A model generated the notes under the pieces. The model was given only the letters and a program-made list of their open reading frames with translations, did not search any database and was not told the DNA's origin. This document shows, one piece after another, positions 60,198-64,000 of a stretch of 64,000 nucleotides of DNA. This DNA is from DASVHS01 sp038244815 (GTDB lineage Bacteria > Acidobacteriota > Thermoanaerobaculia > Gp7-AA8). The stretch spans positions 62,001 through 126,000 of the forward strand of contig JBBRTB010000003.1 of NCBI GenBank assembly GCA_038244815.1. The letters are read 5' to 3'. Made by a program: the position numbers and the translations under genes. Positions within the stretch are counted from its first letter, which is position 1; every line of letters begins with the position of its first letter.

Positions 60198-62369
60198 TCA
60201 GGGCTGGGTGATCGCTACCGCCACCGGTGTCGTCGCGTCCGCGGCCTTGCTCAACGGCATCTTGTTCAGCGGGGTTCCGGTCGTCGGATAGTAATGCCAG
60301 TACGTAACGGAGTCGTAGTGGTTGCTCTGATCGGCGCGCAGCCTGCCGAACGGACTCACGGTGTACGCATTCCGGTCGGGATCGTACTGCGCCCGATTCG
60401 CCGGAAGCAGATACAGCGTGTCGTCGAAACTGCCGGCGCCGCTGGCGATGATCTCCGCATGGTAACCGCCCGGGTCCACCAGCATGGCCATGCGCGCGAA
60501 CCTTCCTTCCGGCACATTGACGTCGCCCACTTTCGTGTTGTTGATGATGAACTGGTAGTTGATCGGACCACCGGTGACCTGGACATCCTGGGGGTCGTAA
60601 ACGTGGTTGCCGTTCAGATCGATGATCGAGTAGGGCGCGCTGGCGATATTCTGGATGATGTCGGTGTAGTAGTAGAAGCCGTTCGCGTTGAGCTCAAAGA
60701 CGTCGGTGGCATTCAGAACGCTCAGGTACGTCGTCTCGGACAGGTCGGCCGCACCCAGTGCCATACCGCCCTCCTCGTCGCCGACCTTTCCCCGATAGAG
60801 CACCTGCAGGATGAGATCGGTGGCGTCGAACGGAATCGGATCGCTGAACGTCACCGTCATTCCCTTCGTTTCACCGGCTGCGAACGACATCTGTTGCGCG
60901 GGCGCGACGCGGACATAATCCTCGGTGGAACGGTAATTCGGACACGGCGTGATCAACTGCCCCGAGCTGTCGAGGTAGAACTCGCCGGAGAGATCGGGCT
61001 TGTAGCAACCGTTGCGATGAAACTTGGCGATGGCCTGAACGCTGCCCGACGACAGGGCCGGGTCCGCCTTGTTGTTCATCACCTTGAATCTCAGCGTCGA
61101 GAAACCCTGAGTCGCTGATGGCTCGACCACAGCATACGGTCCGCTGTCGGGCGGCAGCACCTGCAGTTTCCCCCGGAAGAAGTAGTTGACGATGCCTGCC
61201 GAATACGAGACGGCGGCCTTGATCAGCAGCGGATGCGCGTCGTCGAAGTTGAACCGGTTGAGCGCGAAGAGCTTGTCGGTGTAGTAACCGGCCGATCCGA
61301 ACTCGGTCACATAGAGCACCTTCAGACCGCGCGGCTGCAGGTCCTGATCGAACAGCGACAGGGTCGAGGCCTTCTGCTCGACGGCCGTCGGATACATGGT
61401 CATGGTGCAGTCGGCACCATCGAACGCGCACACCGACTGGATCCCCGGAGGCACGGTTCCGAAGATCTCGCCCACTGTGTAGTCGTGCGGAGCCCCGGGA
61501 AGCGGCTGCGTATACGTACGGTTGGCGTTGGCCACACCGTGATCGAACGAGAAGTTGGTGCCATAGCTGACAAAGTTCGAATTCGTGAACTGCGCGACGC
61601 CGAGGTTCGCGGTGTTGTTCCAGAAATCACGCGGCACCGTGAACGCCGAAGCGCCGGGATACACCGGAGTGCCGGCCGCCGCGTACGGTGCGATCCTGGC
61701 AAACTGCTCCGCCGTGTACTTCTCGTAGCGGCTCGGCGTGCTGTAGCCGGGAATCGTGAACTTGTCGTAGTGCACGTCATTGCGGACGTGCTGCGGCTGC
61801 GTCATGTCCTCCATGTGATGCTGCAGGTGGCCGAGGCTGAGAAACATCGCCGCCAGAGCCTGGCCGCGCTGGTTCGATGAGTCGGCAGGAGCTCCGTCGT
61901 TGAACGTCAGTCCTCGATAGAGAAAGTTGCGCGCATCGGGGATCGAGTAGTTCTGGCCACTGATGTCCGCGGGCTCGATCATCCATTGCCACGACGGGTT
62001 GCAGGTCTTGATCACACCGCAGACGACGGGAATGGTGAGACCGCGGCCGGAGACCGGATCGTAGAAATGATTCAGCGCATTGTCTCCCTGATCTTCGTCA
62101 TACGCTCCTTCGGCCACGAATGAAGCCGTGTCGTAGCTCCAAGTTCCGAACGTGGTCCCACCGACGCGGCCGCGATAGAGAAACCGCTGCTTGCTCGCCG
62201 GCAGGAGACCGAGGCTGAACATGATCGAGCCGTCCTGATAGAGGACGGATTTCTGTGTCGCGAAGACCGTCAACTGCGGATGCGTGATCTGATCATCGTA
62301 GGCGCGGGAAGGGAGCGCGATCGCGAGTACGAGCGCGCAGACGGGGAGGCATCGCTTGGCGGTGGTCAT
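60198..62369 (-). CDS. Secreted protein with a zinc-dependent phospholipase C/nuclease-like motif
   Basis: 723 residues from the ATG at 62369 (GGAGAG upstream) with a signal peptide ending at PSRAYD. SLGHLQHHMEDMTQPQHVRN near 195-214 matches the His-His-Asp-His spacing of zinc-dependent phospholipase C and S1/P1-type nucleases (H-x-x-x-H-x-x-x-D..., P-x-H). Later regions are beta-rich (FSTLRFKVMNNKADP, SIIDLNGNHVYDPQDVQVT) and include an Asp/Asn-rich calcium-binding-like loop. The metal site suggests hydrolysis of phosphoesters, but the rest of the catalytic domain is divergent. The neighbour at 62401 is probably co-transcribed. Confidence 0.7.
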   Translation of the reverse strand: MTTAKRCLPVCALVLAIALPSRAYDDQITHPQLTVFATQKSVLYQDGSIMFSLGLLPASKQRFLYRGRVGGTTFGTWSYDTASFVAEGAYDEDQGDNALNHFYDPVSGRGLTIPVVCGVIKTCNPSWQWMIEPADISGQNYSIPDARNFLYRGLTFNDGAPADSSNQRGQALAAMFLSLGHLQHHMEDMTQPQHVRNDVHYDKFTIPGYSTPSRYEKYTAEQFARIAPYAAAGTPVYPGASAFTVPRDFWNNTANLGVAQFTNSNFVSYGTNFSFDHGVANANRTYTQPLPGAPHDYTVGEIFGTVPPGIQSVCAFDGADCTMTMYPTAVEQKASTLSLFDQDLQPRGLKVLYVTEFGSAGYYTDKLFALNRFNFDDAHPLLIKAAVSYSAGIVNYFFRGKLQVLPPDSGPYAVVEPSATQGFSTLRFKVMNNKADPALSSGSVQAIAKFHRNGCYKPDLSGEFYLDSSGQLITPCPNYRSTEDYVRVAPAQQMSFAAGETKGMTVTFSDPIPFDATDLILQVLYRGKVGDEEGGMALGAADLSETTYLSVLNATDVFELNANGFYYYTDIIQNIASAPYSIIDLNGNHVYDPQDVQVTGGPINYQFIINNTKVGDVNVPEGRFARMAMLVDPGGYHAEIIASGAGSFDDTLYLLPANRAQYDPDRNAYTVSPFGRLRADQSNHYDSVTYWHYYPTTGTPLNKMPLSKAADATTPVAVAITQP

Positions 62370-62400
62370 GATCGTTCTCTCCATTGGTTCCATCGCCCGC

Positions 62401-64000
62401 TCACATCTCGTCGATCCGCCAGACGCCATCGCCGTCGAGCAGGAAATAGATGAGGTACAGCCGCTTCTGTCCGTTGACCGTTCGCACCACTCCGTATTCG
62501 CCGATCGACGACAACAGCGATGAACGCACCAGCGGCGAATACGAAGCGACGATCTCCGGCATGAACGGCATCAGCACGTCGAACACGGGCCCGAACTTCC
62601 GCTGCGCCGAAAGATTCAGGTAGACCATCGCCCCGTCCTTGTCGCCGGCGGCCAGCGCGTTGTTCATCCCGTTCCAGATGGCCAGGAACATCTGATCCAT
62701 TTGCGCGGGATCGCGGGCCTCGATGACCACCTGCTGCGTCGTGCGCACCCCCGCCGAATCGGTGAACACGACCGTGTTCACGGACACCCCCGCCGGGAAC
62801 GTGGTGCTCAGCTGCAGGATCGTGCCGGCCGGGAGGTTGAACGGTCCGAAGCCGTTGAACGTGAACGTGGCGTTGAGCGAACCGAGGTTTGCGACGCTGA
62901 AGACGACAAACAGCGGAGCCAGTCCGGAGGTCTTGTCCGGCACGACCGAATACAGCGGCGCCACACCTGTGGCGGTGACGTTCACCGATTGCGTGACCAC
63001 GGAGTCGTCCGCGGTCGTGAGCGTGGCCGTGATCGTGTTGGCGCCGGGTGTCAGCGACACCACGCTCCAGAAGTTCCTCGTGCCGTCGATCGGTGCCACC
63101 GAATCGTTGACGGTCACACCGCCGTTCGCAGTGGCGATGATGTGGCCGGTGACGAGGACGGAATCCCCGCTGATCTGGGCGTTCGGCAACGGGCTGGTGA
63201 TCGTGAGCGACGGCGCCACGACTGAAATCAATACCGGCGGCGACGTGGCGGTGGCGTTCAGGTTATCCGTGGCGCGCGCGGTGAGCGTGTGCGTGCCGGA
63301 CGGTACGTTCGCCAGAATGGCATCGAAACTCCCCGGCGCCATGACCGTGGCCCGGACGGCACCGTCGAGGAGGAAATCGACCTTGCCCACGGTGCCGTCG
63401 GAGTCCGAGGCGTCGGCATATACGTGGACGGAAGCTGGAGCGGAAAAACTCGATTGCGTCAACGGTCTTGTGATCGTCACCGTTGGCGGCGCATTCACCG
63501 GCGGCGAGAACGTGTACGTCAACGGCAGCGTGGAGGCGTTGCCTGCACGGTCCTGCGCTTCGAGCGTGTACGCGTTCGAGCCTTCAACGAGCGTCACCGT
63601 GAAGGCGAACGTCGCGCCCTGCGACGACTGCGTTCCCAGGTGCACGGTCGCCGTTGGATCATCGAGAGTGCCGGTGATCGTGACGGAGGCTGTGGTCGTG
63701 AAGACGCTTCCGGACGGTGGTGCGACATTCTGGAACACCGGCGCAATCGTGTCGATCGTGAACGAGGATGACACCACGGCAGAATCGTGCCCGAACGCAT
63801 CATGCGCCTGCACCGAAAACGTGTGCAGCCCCTCGGCCAGGCCCGACGGCGGCGTGAACGATGCCGTGCCGGTGGCGGGATCGAAGACGAATGACGATCC
63901 GATTTCCACGCCGTCGAGCGTGGCCGTGACAGAGAAGCTGCCGAAGAAGCTGTTCGGAAATCCGCACGGCGAGGATCCGCACAGTGCGTCGTACCTCACG
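62401..64000 (-). CDS. Secreted protein with tandem Ig-like domains (5' end outside window)
   Basis: C-terminal 532 codons of a longer protein running off the window. Four or more Ig-like/Big-type domains: SFTIDTIAPVFQNVAPPSGS, VTITGTLDDPTATVHLG, NAPPTVTITRPLTQSSFSAP with VYADASDSDGTVGKVDFLLD, and SLTITSPLPNAQISGDSVLV. The last ~110 residues form a distinct helical domain (MDQMFLAIWNGMNNALAAGD KDGAMVYLNLSAQ) ending in DGDGVWRIDEM, of the 'SnoaL/limited lipoprotein' look. Likely a surface or adhesion-type protein. Encoded just upstream of the zinc-phospholipase-like gene. Confidence 0.8.
   Translation of the reverse strand, partial: VRYDALCGSSPCGFPNSFFGSFSVTATLDGVEIGSSFVFDPATGTASFTPPSGLAEGLHTFSVQAHDAFGHDSAVVSSSFTIDTIAPVFQNVAPPSGSVFTTTASVTITGTLDDPTATVHLGTQSSQGATFAFTVTLVEGSNAYTLEAQDRAGNASTLPLTYTFSPPVNAPPTVTITRPLTQSSFSAPASVHVYADASDSDGTVGKVDFLLDGAVRATVMAPGSFDAILANVPSGTHTLTARATDNLNATATSPPVLISVVAPSLTITSPLPNAQISGDSVLVTGHIIATANGGVTVNDSVAPIDGTRNFWSVVSLTPGANTITATLTTADDSVVTQSVNVTATGVAPLYSVVPDKTSGLAPLFVVFSVANLGSLNATFTFNGFGPFNLPAGTILQLSTTFPAGVSVNTVVFTDSAGVRTTQQVVIEARDPAQMDQMFLAIWNGMNNALAAGDKDGAMVYLNLSAQRKFGPVFDVLMPFMPEIVASYSPLVRSSLLSSIGEYGVVRTVNGQKRLYLIYFLLDGDGVWRIDEM

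Overview
GC-rich bacterial chromosome, densely packed, with genes on both strands and many 1-4 nt start/stop overlaps (ATGA, GTGA, TGATG). No rRNA, tRNA or CRISPR array was recognised. The gene mix (HEAT-repeat PilT ATPases, sortilin-type BNR proteins, large secreted carboxypeptidase-regulatory and Ig-like proteins, S9 peptidases, YeeE/rhodanese sulfur genes) suggests a Gram-negative environmental bacterium, perhaps an Acidobacteriota of the Thermoanaerobaculia/Vicinamibacteria type. That placement is inference; no marker gene is present.

Layout. 1-2714 (-): sulfur-handling operon (tandem rhodanese, two YeeE/YedE half-transporters, a rhodanese without the usual cysteine, the start of a class V aminotransferase). 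2866-5670 (-): membrane hybrid histidine kinase. 5817-10708 (+): tail-anchored AAA ATPase, LolA-like protein, sortilin-type BNR protein. 10715-14272: O-antigen ligase-like protein and flavin oxidoreductase diverging from one palindromic -10 element, then a phosphoribosyltransferase. 14468-18027 (+): HEAT-PilT fusion and PilT. 18113-21599 (+): TspO, Yip1-like, truncated VOC protein, DoxX-like, MATE and a metal-binding-domain remnant. 21654-24821 (-): secreted protein with two CxxCH motifs. 25184-32340 (-): acyl-CoA ligase, 2-hydroxyacyl-CoA lyase-like enzyme, aminotransferase and transketolase-like enzyme. 32541-38277 (+): NTP/NDP-transporter-like HEAT protein, cyclic-nucleotide-binding protein and secretin in one overlapping operon. 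38320-50620: mixed single genes (GNAT, nitroreductase/deiodinase-like, LuxR-hydrolase fusion, SGNH hydrolase, glycosyltransferase, ArsR/SRPBCC pair, MddA-like methyltransferase, M20 peptidase, DinB, 3D-domain protein).

50727-57983 begins with an epimerase and becomes a small accessory island: a nucleotidyltransferase-like pair, an uncharacterised three-gene GHKL-ATPase operon (52644-55925), an apparently complete HigBA toxin-antitoxin pair, and the decayed remains of a TcmP/three-Cys-motif pair. The three-gene ATPase operon is the best candidate here for an undescribed system, possibly anti-mobile-element defence. The window ends with an S9 peptidase, a zinc-phospholipase-C-like protein and a partial Ig-like protein (57984-64000, -).

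Three cross-cutting patterns stand out. About ten genes have a TAnnnT-like -10 hexamer only 5-9 nt before the start codon and no Shine-Dalgarno sequence, implying leaderless mRNAs. A 52-bp element occurs twice, each time shortly upstream of a minus-strand gene. GCCTCGG-type heptamer repeats lie inside several coding regions and add peptides such as ASGLGPR.
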